A stretch of 64,000 bases of DNA from Levilactobacillus brevis. GTDB taxonomy: Bacteria; Bacillota; Bacilli; Lactobacillales; Lactobacillaceae. Made by a program: the position numbers and the translations under genes. The notes beneath the pieces were generated by a model. The model worked only from the letters and a program-made list of their open reading frames with translations, was not told where the DNA came from and made no database searches. Shown here piece by piece: positions 1 to 8,173 of the stretch (position 1 is the first letter of the stretch; every line of letters begins with the position of its first letter). The stretch lies in NCBI GenBank assembly GCA_003666485.1, contig CP032931.1:2294001-2358000 (forward strand). The letters are read 5' to 3'.

Positions 1-1886
1 TCAGTGACTTGTGGTTGACCAAACAGATCGACCCCTAAGGCCACTGTCAGCGGGGATTCACTCTTCTTGAAGGCAGCCGAATTCAAAATTTCCGACAACA
101 TGACCGGTCGGGATTTCAAGTTCGGAATTTCGATACCGACCGTCGTCTTGCCCGGAATTGGTGCCTCAATTCGAATATCCTTAGCCGCCAAGGCGAGCTT
201 CAAGTCGTCGTTCAGGTTCGTGATTTTATTGACTTTGACACCCAGGGCCAAGCTAATCTGGAACTGGGTAACGGTAGGACCGACCGTCCAATCCGTGACG
301 TGCGCGTCAACGTGAAAGGCACTCAACGTGGCGTCGAGGACTTCGGCTTGGTGTTCGATCCACTCGTCTAACGCCTCTTCATCCGGCACGACTGGCTTAG
401 GTAACAGTGCGAGATCTGGGAAATGGTAGCCACGGGCTGGCGTCGTTTCGGCCGGTTCGGCTGGTGCCGTTGGCCGGTCAAACAACGCGAGGTTCCGCTG
501 GTCATTCCCCTCTTCTTGCATGATGTCGCCGAGTGAATGACCCAGGCCACGACTTGGCTTGGCCTTAGGCTTTGGCGTTACCGCTGCACGCGTAGCCGCA
601 ATTTGCGACGCTGGCGCAGCGCTGGAAGAAGCCGATGCTACGTTCTCCACGGGTGCCGTGGCGCGGTCCAGTAATTGATTGACTTCGGCTGGTCGCTGAC
701 CGGCGGCGGCTGAAGAAGGCACTGCCGCTGATTCAGGTTTTGATGCTACGGCTTGTTCTGTTGGTTCATCGTTTTCTACCGGTTCACTCGCTTCAGCTGT
801 TTCAGCTTCTGCGGATGCGTCACTTGATTCAGTGGCTTCGGCTGACGCGGTCGTTTCGCCGGTAGCCGGCGTCTCACTAACCATCGGTGTCGGTTGAATG
901 ACCACAGTTTCAGCGGGTTGCGCCGACTTGACCGCTGGCGTAACGGGTTCTTCACTGGCCGCTGAATGCGCCGGCACTTGATTATCGACCGGCAAATAAG
1001 CCCCGCTATCCGTCGTCGCAGTGACAGCTGTCGCGGCGGGTTGTGGTTCTGGGTAAAAGACTTCCGTTGGTGCCACAACGTCCTGACTAGCTGGTTTTGC
1101 GGCCACCGGTTCTGCCCCAGCGGGTTTTGGTGTTTCAGTAGTCACCGCGTCGGGAGTCGTTGCCGCAGAATTGGCAGTGGTGTCCGCAACAGGCGCTGCA
1201 GAAGCTGGTTGTTCAGGTGTTGGTTCTGCTTCTTGTGGTTCTGCTTCTTGTGGTTCTGCTTCTTGTGGTTCTGCTTCTTGTGGTTCTGCTTCTTGTGGTT
1301 CTGCTTCTTGGGCTGCGGCGCTTGTTGTCATTTCTGGCGTCTGTGCCGCTACTGCCGGAGTTGCCACCGATTCAGCCGACTGATCTGGCAAAAAGACCTC
1401 TGTGGGCGCCGTGGATTGCGCCGCCAGTGAGTCTTCTGCAGCTAAAGCGGCTTCATCCGCCGCCGTGCCCAGCAAGAGAAAACTGTCATTTGATTTATGT
1501 AGACTTGCCACCAAGCGCTGGTAACGGTGACGAATCACTGACGGTTGCCACACTCGCTGCCGTTGTTTGGGCACAGGGGTGACCGCAAATGGCCGGTAGT
1601 TGGCACTGGCCTCAGCGGCGGCCCGTTCTGGTGTCTTCGCTGCTGAAGCGGGCGCTGATGCCTGAGATTGGTGGCGTTGCGTGTGGTGCAAGACTTCTTG
1701 GGCCGCACTTTGCGCCGCTGATTCGCGTTTTTCTTCTCGTTGTTGTCGCAAACGCAGACGATCGTTACGTTCTTTACGGAGCTTAACCTGTCGTTGTGAC
1801 CGGTCATCCGTGGTATCTTCCATTTGATCAGGGGTCGGTTTTACCGGAAATTTGCGATAAAATGCCGGTCCATCATAGTGCTCCAT
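1..1886 (-). CDS. sftA: SftA/FtsK/SpoIIIE-type DNA translocase, N-terminal part (3' end outside window)
   Basis: About 628 codons are visible, starting at an ATG (1886) behind an AAGGAGG site; the frame stays open to the window edge. The visible part is a charged N-terminus, a long Ala/Pro/Glu/Thr-rich linker, then from about residue 480 the start of the FtsK alpha/beta region (motifs such as GPTVTQFQISLALGVKVNKI and IPGKTTVGIEIPN). The Walker A ATPase core lies beyond the edge. No membrane helices are seen, which fits the soluble SftA type rather than membrane-bound SpoIIIE/FtsK. Known role of the family: pumping chromosomal DNA away from the closing septum. In Bacillus subtilis sftA (ytpT) also neighbours ytpR and ytpP. 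The linker holds six near-perfect QEAEP repeats (about 1221-1310). The product class is secure; the SftA subtype is inferred from context and the missing membrane segments. Confidence 0.9.
   Translation of the reverse strand, partial: MEHYDGPAFYRKFPVKPTPDQMEDTTDDRSQRQVKLRKERNDRLRLRQQREEKRESAAQSAAQEVLHHTQRHQSQASAPASAAKTPERAAAEASANYRPFAVTPVPKQRQRVWQPSVIRHRYQRLVASLHKSNDSFLLLGTAADEAALAAEDSLAAQSTAPTEVFLPDQSAESVATPAVAAQTPEMTTSAAAQEAEPQEAEPQEAEPQEAEPQEAEPQEAEPTPEQPASAAPVADTTANSAATTPDAVTTETPKPAGAEPVAAKPASQDVVAPTEVFYPEPQPAATAVTATTDSGAYLPVDNQVPAHSAASEEPVTPAVKSAQPAETVVIQPTPMVSETPATGETTASAEATESSDASAEAETAEASEPVENDEPTEQAVASKPESAAVPSSAAAGQRPAEVNQLLDRATAPVENVASASSSAAPASQIAATRAAVTPKPKAKPSRGLGHSLGDIMQEEGNDQRNLALFDRPTAPAEPAETTPARGYHFPDLALLPKPVVPDEEALDEWIEHQAEVLDATLSAFHVDAHVTDWTVGPTVTQFQISLALGVKVNKITNLNDDLKLALAAKDIRIEAPIPGKTTVGIEIPNLKSRPVMLSEILNSAAFKKSESPLTVALGVDLFGQPQVT
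1221..1311 (-). repeat. 15-bp tandem coding repeat (QEAEP units) in the SftA linker
   Basis: Six tandem copies of a 15-bp unit (plus-strand phase ggttctgcttcttgt) encode QEAEP in the sftA reading frame. The copies are identical at DNA level, which indicates recent slippage expansion. Because the unit is a multiple of three, changes in copy number keep the frame. Confidence 0.9.
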
Positions 1887-2078
1887 GTGTTTCTTCCTCC
1901 TTGACGAGCGGGCTCGTCGAATTTCACGACTCTTGGGAGGAGACGCCGCCAGCTTGACGGCCACTTCACTCATTCCCTGAATCTCTCTTTTTTATTTATT
2001 TTCAAATTTTCCGGACCCTTCTCAGCAGTCCGTCCTGGTGACAATTAATCTGAAATTGTCAGTCTCCCCTATTGTACA

Positions 2079-2116
2079 CAAAAAAGCAGGCAACCGACAA
2101 GGGTTCACCTGCTTTG
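2079..2116 (-). terminator. Rho-independent terminator after ytpR
   Basis: On the minus strand AAAGCAGG pairs with CCTGCTTT across a short loop and is followed by a T run. It lies just past the ytpR stop and before sftA. Confidence 0.8.
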
Positions 2117-2127
2117 TAATAATCTTC

Positions 2128-2766
2128 TTAATTTTTAAAAATACTTTGACCGCGCTCGAAGTCAAACGGTTCACCGACTGTATAATCATCCGGCAAGATC
2201 AATGCCCCTGGTTTTTGCGGTGCATTGGCGAGTTTGAGCTCACGACCTGAGCAGATCATCCCGTTGCTGGCAACGCCACGAAGCTCACCTGGCCAAATGA
2301 TCAAACCGTTCGGCATCATCGCGCCGACCTTGGCCACAACGACCTTAATATCGGCCTGCATGTTAGGCGACCCACTGACGATCTGAAGCGATTCGTCGTT
2401 GTCCACGACCGTCTCGGTCACCAGCAAGTGATCGGAGTCGGGATGTGGCGTCGCAGACTTCACGTAGCCGACCACGAAGCGTGAACTGGTCTCAGCGACC
2501 AGTTCACCGGCAAATCCAGCGTCCTCTAAGGCGTTGTTTAACGCTGCCACGTCATCAGCTGACAAATCGACTTGGCCGTTGCCACTGATCTCTGGCAAAA
2601 TGCTGGAAATCTTGAGGAAGTTGTAGCCTAAGGTCTTCTCCGTTGCTGCATCATAGATCCGTGCGATATTGTCCCGCACCGTGTGGGCTTGGGTCGCTGA
2701 ATCCTGTGCAACAACAACAATCAAAGTATCCCCTAATTCTTTAGGGTTGTAACTAGCAATTAACAT
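2128..2766 (-). CDS. ytpR: YtpR family tRNA-binding (EMAP/PheT N-terminal-like) domain protein
   Basis: 212 residues. The C-terminal half (about residues 92-200) is a tRNA-binding OB-fold like that in the PheRS beta chain and methionyl-tRNA synthetase, with the typical patterns HPDSDHLLVTETVVD, IVSGSPNM, GLIIWPGELRGVASNGMICS. The N-terminal ~90 residues are the lineage-specific YtpR domain. A GGAAAGGA site precedes the ATG. It lies 22 bp after ytpP, so the two are probably cotranscribed, with a terminator behind. In B. subtilis ytpQ lies between ytpP and ytpR; it is absent here. The molecular role is not established; RNA binding is an inference from the fold. Confidence 0.9.
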   Translation of the reverse strand: MLIASYNPKELGDTLIVVVAQDSATQAHTVRDNIARIYDAATEKTLGYNFLKISSILPEISGNGQVDLSADDVAALNNALEDAGFAGELVAETSSRFVVGYVKSATPHPDSDHLLVTETVVDNDESLQIVSGSPNMQADIKVVVAKVGAMMPNGLIIWPGELRGVASNGMICSGRELKLANAPQKPGALILPDDYTVGEPFDFERGQSIFKN

Positions 2767-2788
2767 GTCTGAATCCTTTCCAACGGGT

Positions 2789-3121
2789 TTAGTTGGCGTT
2801 GGTCGTCAAAGAATTGATGAATTCTTCTACCTCTGCTTTAGTCTTACGATCTTTGTTCACTAACCGACCAAGTTCTTGGCCATCGGCATATGCAATGAAA
2901 CTAGGAATGCCGAAAACGTTCAGTTCAACCGCTAAATCGATGTTTTCATCCCGATCGACGGCAATAAACTTGTAGTCAGGATATTCTGCTTCGATTTCTG
3001 GCATTGCTGGCTTGATAAATGCGCAGTCTGAGCACCAGGTCGCAGAGAAGAATAGCATGGTCTTGCCTTCCTTGACAACGTCCTTTAGGTCAGCGGCAGA
3101 CATCTTGGGTAATTGTTCCAT
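2789..3121 (-). CDS. ytpP: Thioredoxin-like protein YtpP
   Basis: 110 residues, a single thioredoxin fold. The redox motif is C-S-D-C in SATWCSDCAFIKPAMPE (Cys about 30 and 33), not the CGPC of classical thioredoxin. The cis-Pro loop is NVFGIPSFIAY. No signal peptide, so cytoplasmic. Start ATG follows a GGAG-type site. It heads the ytpP-ytpR pair. It probably acts as a thiol-disulfide oxidoreductase; its partners are unknown. Family assignment is firm, the symbol rests on the conserved neighbourhood. Confidence 0.88.
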   Translation of the reverse strand: MEQLPKMSAADLKDVVKEGKTMLFFSATWCSDCAFIKPAMPEIEAEYPDYKFIAVDRDENIDLAVELNVFGIPSFIAYADGQELGRLVNKDRKTKAEVEEFINSLTTNAN

Positions 3122-3385
3122 GAATGAGCACTCCTTTTTCAGTTAGTTTTAAAAGTTAACATCAACCATTATAGCATGACTGGCTAAATATACACGGTTT
3201 TTGTTTGGAAAGCGGCTTGGCGGCCTTCACCAGCCCTTTTCTACGGGGCGGATGACCCAATTTTCTCGGCCACTCAGAAATTTTTAGCAAAATCTGCCTT
3301 TTTACGGGAACTTCCGCGCAATCATTGCTATACTAAGGGCAAGAAGTGATGGGAAGCATGCCCACAGAAATTAGGAGGCGGTAGT

Positions 3386-3709
3386 ATGGCTGCTAAAAAC
3401 GGACAATTATATCAACTAAGTCTCACCGGGGTTCTCGGTGGCTTAATGGGCGTTTTCATCACGCGCTTTTTCGGCGCTAACCGGCTCAATCCAGACGATA
3501 TCTTGGAACAGGTCAAACGCCAATTCCGGCAAGAATCACCGATCGAAGGTGCTTGGATCGAAAAGCACGCGGTGCCGTTTCAAAAGTTTGCGGTTAAGTC
3601 CCGGGTCTATTACGGTGGCATTACCCGCTACGAAGATGACCAGCTGGTACAGTACCAGTTCGTGGCCGATGCCGAAACCGGCAGTGTCCTCGATGTCCAA
3701 CGACTTTAA
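3386..3709 (+). CDS. Small PepSY-like protein with an N-terminal hydrophobic segment (YtzB-like)
   Basis: 107 residues behind a good AGGAGG site and a TATACT -10 box. The N-terminus (about residues 10-27, LSLTGVLGGLMGVFITRFFG) is a short glycine-rich hydrophobic segment that may anchor it. The rest resembles the small propeptide-like PepSY domain, with the pattern IEGAWIEKHAVPFQKFAV then YGGITRYEDDQLVQYQFVAD. In B. subtilis a comparable protein, YtzB, lies in the same ytp/yto neighbourhood, which is the main reason for the name. Function is unknown; modulation of a protease or of export would be a guess. Confidence 0.7.
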   Translation: MAAKNGQLYQLSLTGVLGGLMGVFITRFFGANRLNPDDILEQVKRQFRQESPIEGAWIEKHAVPFQKFAVKSRVYYGGITRYEDDQLVQYQFVADAETGSVLDVQRL

Positions 3710-3780
3710 CCCTGAATCAAAATAACCTGTAGCGTTGACTGAAATGTGGTCAGCGCTTTTTTGTTCCGACACAGTACGAG

Positions 3781-3896
3781 CTGGCCGCCTTACCGTTCGC
3801 CAAATTTGGACCGTGACACTGTGGGAAGGACCGGTCGAAGCCAAAAGTTAGTCTTCAACCTCGGCTGAGTCCAAATTTAGCTCACTCACGGCTACG
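3781..3896 (+). repeat. P element 1 (intergenic palindromic element)
   Basis: Left border CTGGCCGCCTTACCG. Outer arms GCCAAATTTGGAC (3799-3811) and GTCCAAATTTAGC (3869-3881) pair at 12 of 13 positions. An inner hairpin has GAAG/CTTC extended by GGT/ACC (3833-3860) and loop GCC at its 5' side. The right border CTCACGGCTACG resembles that of the other copies. Confidence 0.75.
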
Positions 3897-4013
3897 TGAC
3901 AGGTTGTCCACTAATGTGGATGAACGTTGCCATTTCAGCGATTTTCCTGTTAATCTTGTGGTTAACCACCGACGTAACCGGAGGCAGTCAGAGGTGTAGG
4001 TTGCTGTGACGAC

Positions 4014-4133
4014 GGCGTTCCCCATAGCTACCGGAATCTCTGACAGCCGCGGGTGATGGCGTGAACTAATTTCATGTTCACAATCCTTGTCAGCTGAGTA
4101 TTATCAAATATTTTTGTACTTGCAACCTTTAGT
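4014..4133 (+). repeat. R repeat, copy A (120 bp)
   Basis: Matches 10500-10619 at 118 of 120 positions without gaps. It contains the inverted pairs CTGACA/TGTCAG and GTGAAC/GTTCAC, which would fold into two coaxial stems, and a promoter-like TTCACA-16-TATTAT. No reading frame is conserved. Confidence 0.92.
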
Positions 4134-4199
4134 CACCTAAACAGTGAATAGCAAAAGAGACCGCGACATCTCGCCGCAGTCCCCTTCGTTTGACCCTAT

Positions 4200-4706
4200 T
4201 TAATCCGTTAACTTTTTCAAGCTCTGCGCCTGATTGTGTAAATCGGTCCGCACAATCAGGACGTCACAGATGGCGTTAGCGACCACATAACTGGCCGTAG
4301 AGCCCATTAGCATGCGTTCCACCACGTTGACCCCCGTGGCCCCGAGCATGATCAAGTCCGCCTGATACTCCTTGGGCAACGTCCGGGCCAAATCAACCTT
4401 GGCGTGGCCGTAGAAGACAGCGGTAACCACTTGTTCAACGCCTGCTTTTTGGGCGCGCTGACGATACTTATCGACTGTCGCTTCCAATTCTTGTCGCGAC
4501 TCGTCCATCACCTGCTGGTCAACGTAGCCGAAGCCGACTTGGGTATCACTGCCCAGACCCACGTAGTCACCGCCACTCATGATGGTGACGATGATCAGTT
4601 CTGCCTGATTCCGCACGGCCACCGCAATGGCTTTATCCAAAGCGCGCCGGGCCTGTCGTGACCCATCGACGCCGACTAAAATGTGTTTATAATCTGCGGC
4701 CATCAT
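4200..4706 (-). CDS. Universal stress protein (UspA family)
   Basis: 168 residues, one Usp domain. It begins MMAADYKHILVGVDGS, with the Asp and the DGS turn typical of the nucleotide site. Near the C-terminus GATGVNVVERMLMGST fits the ATP-binding signature G-x2-G-x9-G-(S/T), so an ATP-binding subclass is expected. I start at 4706 because the GGAG site lies five bases ahead of that ATG; an upstream in-frame ATG (4727) would include the ribosome site in the coding region. Located just after pepV on the same strand with a 22-bp gap, so cotranscription is possible. Role: stress and energy-starvation survival in known relatives. Confidence 0.93.
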   Translation of the reverse strand: MMAADYKHILVGVDGSRQARRALDKAIAVAVRNQAELIIVTIMSGGDYVGLGSDTQVGFGYVDQQVMDESRQELEATVDKYRQRAQKAGVEQVVTAVFYGHAKVDLARTLPKEYQADLIMLGATGVNVVERMLMGSTASYVVANAICDVLIVRTDLHNQAQSLKKLTD

Positions 4707-4728
4707 TCTCACTCCTTCGCCACACAAC

Positions 4729-6129
4729 CTACTTCGTTAATTCAAAGATGGCTTGACCGTAAATGGCCATGGCCTTTAACAAATCAGCTGCTGGTTGAAA
4801 TTCATCGGCTTGGTGCATGGTGTCAGCCGTGCCAGGGAACAACGCCCCAAAGGCCACCCCACGCTTCATCAGCCGACCGTAAGTCCCGCCACCCACAACT
4901 TCGGGTTGCGCGGTCGTGTCGCCGGTCTGTTGCCGGTAAACGTCCATCAACGTGGCCACGATTGGGTCATCCGGGTCAACGTAATGCGGTACCATTTCAC
5001 GGCCTTGCTTGATCGTCGCAGCCATGTTAGCCGTTGCCTTCGCTAAGCCAGCTTGGATGTCAGCGGCACCCGTCCCGGTTGGGTAACGGAAGTTGGTGTT
5101 GATCAACGCGCCGTTATCCGCCTTAAACGTTTGGATTCCCACGTTCATGGTCAGGTCACCCATCACTTTATCCGTGAAGGCAATGCCCAATTTGTGGGCC
5201 CGAGAATCGTCATGCAATTCGTTGGCCAACAAGCTCAAGAAGTCCGCTGCATCGCCGCCAAAGTCGTAGGCGTTCAGGAAGCTAGCCAAGTAGGTCCCGG
5301 CGTTGATACCGTTCTTGGGTTCCATCCCGTGAGCGGCCTTGCCAATGACTTCAAAATGAATACCCGTCGCATCAACCGTGGTTTCACCCGTAACTGGCAC
5401 CTGATCCAAGAATTGCTTGAAATCAGCTACCAACTGGTCGTTGTCACCGCCAGTTACCGTGGCTTCGGCGTCGCGGGGCACCATGTTCTCCCGGAGACCG
5501 GATTCGAAGTCGACCAGAGTCAACTCACCGCCATTACTCCCAGCAAAGTTGGTCGTAAAGGTCACGTTCCCCTTTTCACCGTTGATCAATGGGAATTCAG
5601 CGTCCGGTGAGAAGCCCAGCGTTGGTGCTGGTTCCAAGTCGAGGTAGTGGTTCATCCCCGTCCAGTCGCTTTCTTCGTCGGTCCCGATGATGAAACGAAT
5701 CTTGATCTTGGGTTGAATCCCTTGATCCTTCAACATCTTTAACCCGTAGTAGACAGCTAAGGCCGGCCCCTTATCGTCAGAGGTCCCCCGACCATACAGG
5801 TTGCCATCCTTTTCCGTCAACGTAAAGGGATCGGTGTGCCAGCCCTTACCTGCCGGCATCACGTCCGCGTGACCCAAGATAGCCAGGGTGTCGTCTCCCT
5901 CGCCGTATTCCACGTAACCTGCTAAATTATCTAAGTTTTTTGTTTTAAAACCGTCACGTTCCGCTAAGCCTAAAAATGCGATCAAAGCCTTAGCTGGACC
6001 TGGTCCCAATGGATACGTATCGGTGGCCTGTGAATCATCACGAGAACTGTCGATGCCGACCAAGGTGGTCAAGTCAGCGATGTAGTCCTCCCGGTATTGT
6101 TCAGATAGCTTTTGCCAATCAATTGCCAT
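4729..6129 (-). CDS. pepV: Dipeptidase PepV (M20 zinc metallopeptidase)
   Basis: 466 residues, the usual PepV length. Metal-site motifs are visible: HADVMPAG (His87, Asp89), GRGTSDDKGP (Asp118/119), GTDEESDW (Glu152/153, the catalytic Glu) and a C-terminal HQADEF His. The lid domain lies between them. PepV is a cytoplasmic di-zinc enzyme that cleaves a broad range of dipeptides with an N-terminal hydrophobic residue, the last step of peptide use in lactobacilli. The ATG follows a GGAGG site. A cre-like palindrome lies about 80 bp upstream, so CcpA control is possible. Confidence 0.96.
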   Translation of the reverse strand: MAIDWQKLSEQYREDYIADLTTLVGIDSSRDDSQATDTYPLGPGPAKALIAFLGLAERDGFKTKNLDNLAGYVEYGEGDDTLAILGHADVMPAGKGWHTDPFTLTEKDGNLYGRGTSDDKGPALAVYYGLKMLKDQGIQPKIKIRFIIGTDEESDWTGMNHYLDLEPAPTLGFSPDAEFPLINGEKGNVTFTTNFAGSNGGELTLVDFESGLRENMVPRDAEATVTGGDNDQLVADFKQFLDQVPVTGETTVDATGIHFEVIGKAAHGMEPKNGINAGTYLASFLNAYDFGGDAADFLSLLANELHDDSRAHKLGIAFTDKVMGDLTMNVGIQTFKADNGALINTNFRYPTGTGAADIQAGLAKATANMAATIKQGREMVPHYVDPDDPIVATLMDVYRQQTGDTTAQPEVVGGGTYGRLMKRGVAFGALFPGTADTMHQADEFQPAADLLKAMAIYGQAIFELTK

Positions 6130-6210
6130 GATTGGACCTCCTTCATTTTATTCGGACCTAACGTCCGGTCTATGGTCTTGCGTTTGAAAACGCCCGCGCT
6201 TTTCGCTTCG

Positions 6211-6226
6211 TCAAAAACGTTTTCAA
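6211..6226. promoter_or_regulatory. Possible cre (CcpA) operator upstream of pepV
   Basis: tcaaaaacgttttcaa is close to the catabolite-responsive element consensus (TGWAAnCGnTnWCA) on the reverse strand. It sits 82 bp before the pepV ATG and about 135 bp before the divergent nnrD ATG. Confidence 0.45.
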
Positions 6227-6362
6227 CCTAACCCTAGCATAATTCTAGCATACCGCCCGCCAAATGTAAGCCGATTTCATCGCCAAAAATCACAATTCAC
6301 CCTGGGCCCCGTCATTTCGGGCCACGTGCTATACTAAAAGAGAAACTGAGGAGGCTTTTTTC

Positions 6363-7196
6363 ATGGAAACCTTAACGGATAAAATTCTCACGAGCACGAT
6401 TCGTCAGCGCCCAGCCAACAGTTATAAGGGCACTTACGGCCGGGTCACCCTGATTGGTGGCAACCGCAACTTTGGCGGCGCCATTCTGATGGCCAGTGCC
6501 GCCGCCGTGTACGCTGGGGCCGGGTTGGTCACCACCATCACCGACGCCAGTAACCAAGGTAGCCTGCACGCCCGTCTACCCGAAGCCATGTTTGCCGATA
6601 TCGCCGACGTCGCCCAGACCCAGTCGCTGGTTCAAGGCACCGACGTCGTTGTCATCGGCCCCGGCCTCGGTACGGATGAAGCGGCTTTGCAGGTACTGAC
6701 CAACGTCTTACACACGGTAGCGCCGACCCAAACACTGGTGATCGACGGGTCCGCCATTACCTTGGTCGCCGAACACCACCTGACCTTGCCGAGCGCGCAC
6801 CTCGTCTTAACGCCTCATCAAATGGAATGGCAACGCTTGAGCGGCATCAAGATAGCTGACCAAACGCCCGCAGCCAACCGCCAAGCCGTGGACCAGTTAC
6901 ACGCGACCGTCGTGGTCAAATCACACCGCACTGAAATCTACACAGCAGATCAAACCTACGTCAATCCGCTGGGCACGCCCGCCCAAGCAACTGGCGGCAT
7001 GGGCGACACCTTGGCGGGGATGGTCGGCGGATTTGCCGCGCAGTTCACGCCGTTGACTCAGGCCATCTGTGCCGCTGTCTATACCCACAGCGCTGTCGCG
7101 GAAGAATTAGCACGGACCCAATACGTGGTCTTGCCGAGTCAAATTGCTGCCGCCTTGCCACAATTCATGAAGGCCCACGAAGGCGCGCAACACTAG
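6363..7196 (+). CDS. nnrD: ADP-dependent NAD(P)H-hydrate dehydratase
   Basis: 277 residues of the ribokinase-like YjeF C-terminal family, alone, without the N-terminal epimerase domain. It carries the N-terminal GRVTLIGGNRNFGGAILMAS, the VVIGPGLGTD loop and the catalytic/nucleotide motif GTPAQATGGMGDTLAGMVGG. It repairs damaged hydrated NAD(P)H using ADP in this family. It is monocistronic, with a TATACT -10 box at 6330-6335 and GAGGAGG before the ATG, and it diverges from pepV. The epimerase partner (nnrE) is not in the window. Confidence 0.94.
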   Translation: METLTDKILTSTIRQRPANSYKGTYGRVTLIGGNRNFGGAILMASAAAVYAGAGLVTTITDASNQGSLHARLPEAMFADIADVAQTQSLVQGTDVVVIGPGLGTDEAALQVLTNVLHTVAPTQTLVIDGSAITLVAEHHLTLPSAHLVLTPHQMEWQRLSGIKIADQTPAANRQAVDQLHATVVVKSHRTEIYTADQTYVNPLGTPAQATGGMGDTLAGMVGGFAAQFTPLTQAICAAVYTHSAVAEELARTQYVVLPSQIAAALPQFMKAHEGAQH

Positions 7197-7240
7197 CTAA
7201 TTACCAGTGAAATTAGTCTTCGAATGTAAGGTGGTTCGTA

Positions 7241-7390
7241 CTGGCCGCCTACCGTGTTTCTGATAGACGTCAACTTGCCGAAGCCAGCTGTGTCGACGGT
7301 GTAGAGTTAGACAACTTGAGAGACTGGTGGGTTTTGTCAGACTTCTAAGCAAACCGGAAGACCGCTCCAACACGGTAATTCTACGTTCAG
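7241..7390 (+). repeat. P element 5 (degenerate copy)
   Basis: Starts with CTGGCCGCCTACCG. The outer arms TACCGTGTT (7250-7258) and AACACGGTA (7369-7377) are perfect complements, different in sequence from every other copy. Next to the right arm is GACCGCTCC, the reverse complement of the GGAGCGGTC core seen in P3 and P4. The inner part is eroded. Confidence 0.6.
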
Positions 7391-7413
7391 CGCTTTGGCC
7401 TACAATCTTTAAA

Positions 7414-7470
7414 CAAAAAAATCCCTTGATTAACAGCAGATACACCATCTGCCGCTCATCAAGGGATTTT
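7414..7470. terminator. Bidirectional terminator between nnrD and the RsuA-like gene
   Basis: AATCCCTTGAT and ATCAAGGGATT pair, with an inner GCAGAT/ATCTGC stem. There is an A run on the left and a T run on the right, so it can serve both convergent genes. Confidence 0.85.
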
Positions 7471-7471
7471 G

Positions 7472-8161
7472 TCATGTCATTTTTAGTGATGTATCCAGTG
7501 GGCCATTCAAGGCGTCGATTTCCTGGGCAAATAGCCCGCGGTAAGTGCCGACAGCCAGATCGACCGGCAAGGCTAACGGGCCCAACTGCGTGCGGACCAC
7601 CGGCTCGTTTGCGTTGGCCAACGCGCTCAGGGCGCTAACACCAGCCGGGACATCGGTCGTTGTTAACGACACCGTGGTGGTCTGGCGGACCTTATCCACG
7701 TGACTGGTCACGTCTTCAAAGGCGCCGCTGGCCGGCAATGTCGGCACTGTCGTCTGGGCCAACACGATTTGCAAGGTGCTGCGCCAGTTTTGTTGCGCCA
7801 CGTCCGTTAAGAAGTGTTCGTCGTCACTGGCTAAGACCAAGCCCACCGTTTCTTTGGGCAAGTCTGCCAACGCCTTTAGCGACCGTTGCTGGTCCAAGGG
7901 ATTCAACAGGCTGCCTAGGCTCCGTTGCCCAGTCGGTTCCAAGTTCAAGACGAAGCCAACTGGCTTATTGAAGACCAAATACTGCGGCTGACGGCCCGTG
8001 ACGGTCACCCCGTCCACGCGGACCTGCTGGCCACTGGTGACATCGGTTCGCGGTGAATCGACGACCAGATCATCCACGGTGACGCGACCCTGCCGCAATA
8101 ACCGGAAGATTTGTCCCGGTGTGCCTTGGCGATGGGCCGTTAAATAGCGTTCAATGTTCAT
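7472..8161 (-). CDS. RsuA-like pseudouridine synthase family protein lacking the catalytic Asp
   Basis: 229 residues. An N-terminal S4-like RNA-binding domain (about 1-60: IERYLTAHRQ, GQIFRLLRQGRVTVDD) is followed by an RsuA/RluB/E/F catalytic fold (YLVFNKPVGFVLN). In active enzymes the key motif reads G-R-L-D-x-x-T-x-G-L; here the aligned stretch is A-D-L-P-K-E-T-V-G-L, so Pro replaces the catalytic Asp (codon CCC). I infer it does not isomerise uridine but may still bind RNA. It begins 12 bp after the flippase stop, the same pairing as ytgP-ytzG in Bacillus. ATG at 8161 chosen over a GTG at 8164 for its GGAGG spacing of eight bases. Confidence 0.85.
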   Translation of the reverse strand: MNIERYLTAHRQGTPGQIFRLLRQGRVTVDDLVVDSPRTDVTSGQQVRVDGVTVTGRQPQYLVFNKPVGFVLNLEPTGQRSLGSLLNPLDQQRSLKALADLPKETVGLVLASDDEHFLTDVAQQNWRSTLQIVLAQTTVPTLPASGAFEDVTSHVDKVRQTTTVSLTTTDVPAGVSALSALANANEPVVRTQLGPLALPVDLAVGTYRGLFAQEIDALNGPLDTSLKMT

Positions 8162-8173
8162 CACAGCTGCCTC

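Larger units (their letters stand above)
3710..4199. other. 490-bp non-coding stretch carrying P element 1 and R repeat copy A
   Basis: Between two convergent genes I see no credible ORF. The stretch holds P element 1 (3781-3896), a TCCAC/GTGGA hairpin (3908-3921), a perfect 12-bp palindrome GTGGTTAACCAC (3958-3969) and the R repeat (4014-4133). It is dense in secondary structure. Confidence 0.8.

Noticed and set aside
1221-1311. Possible CRISPR-like array
   Set aside because: The 15-bp units are directly adjacent without spacers and code for QEAEP in frame.
966-1582. Plus-strand ORFs with repetitive Ser-Cys-Gly or Leu-Val-Val stretches
   Set aside because: They are antisense readings of the SftA linker repeats, without ribosome sites; the minus-strand frame is the real one.
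4014-4133. R repeat as a usp-associated RNA or 6S RNA
   Set aside because: It lies behind the uspA stop on the opposite strand, and a near-identical second copy away from any usp gene does not fit.
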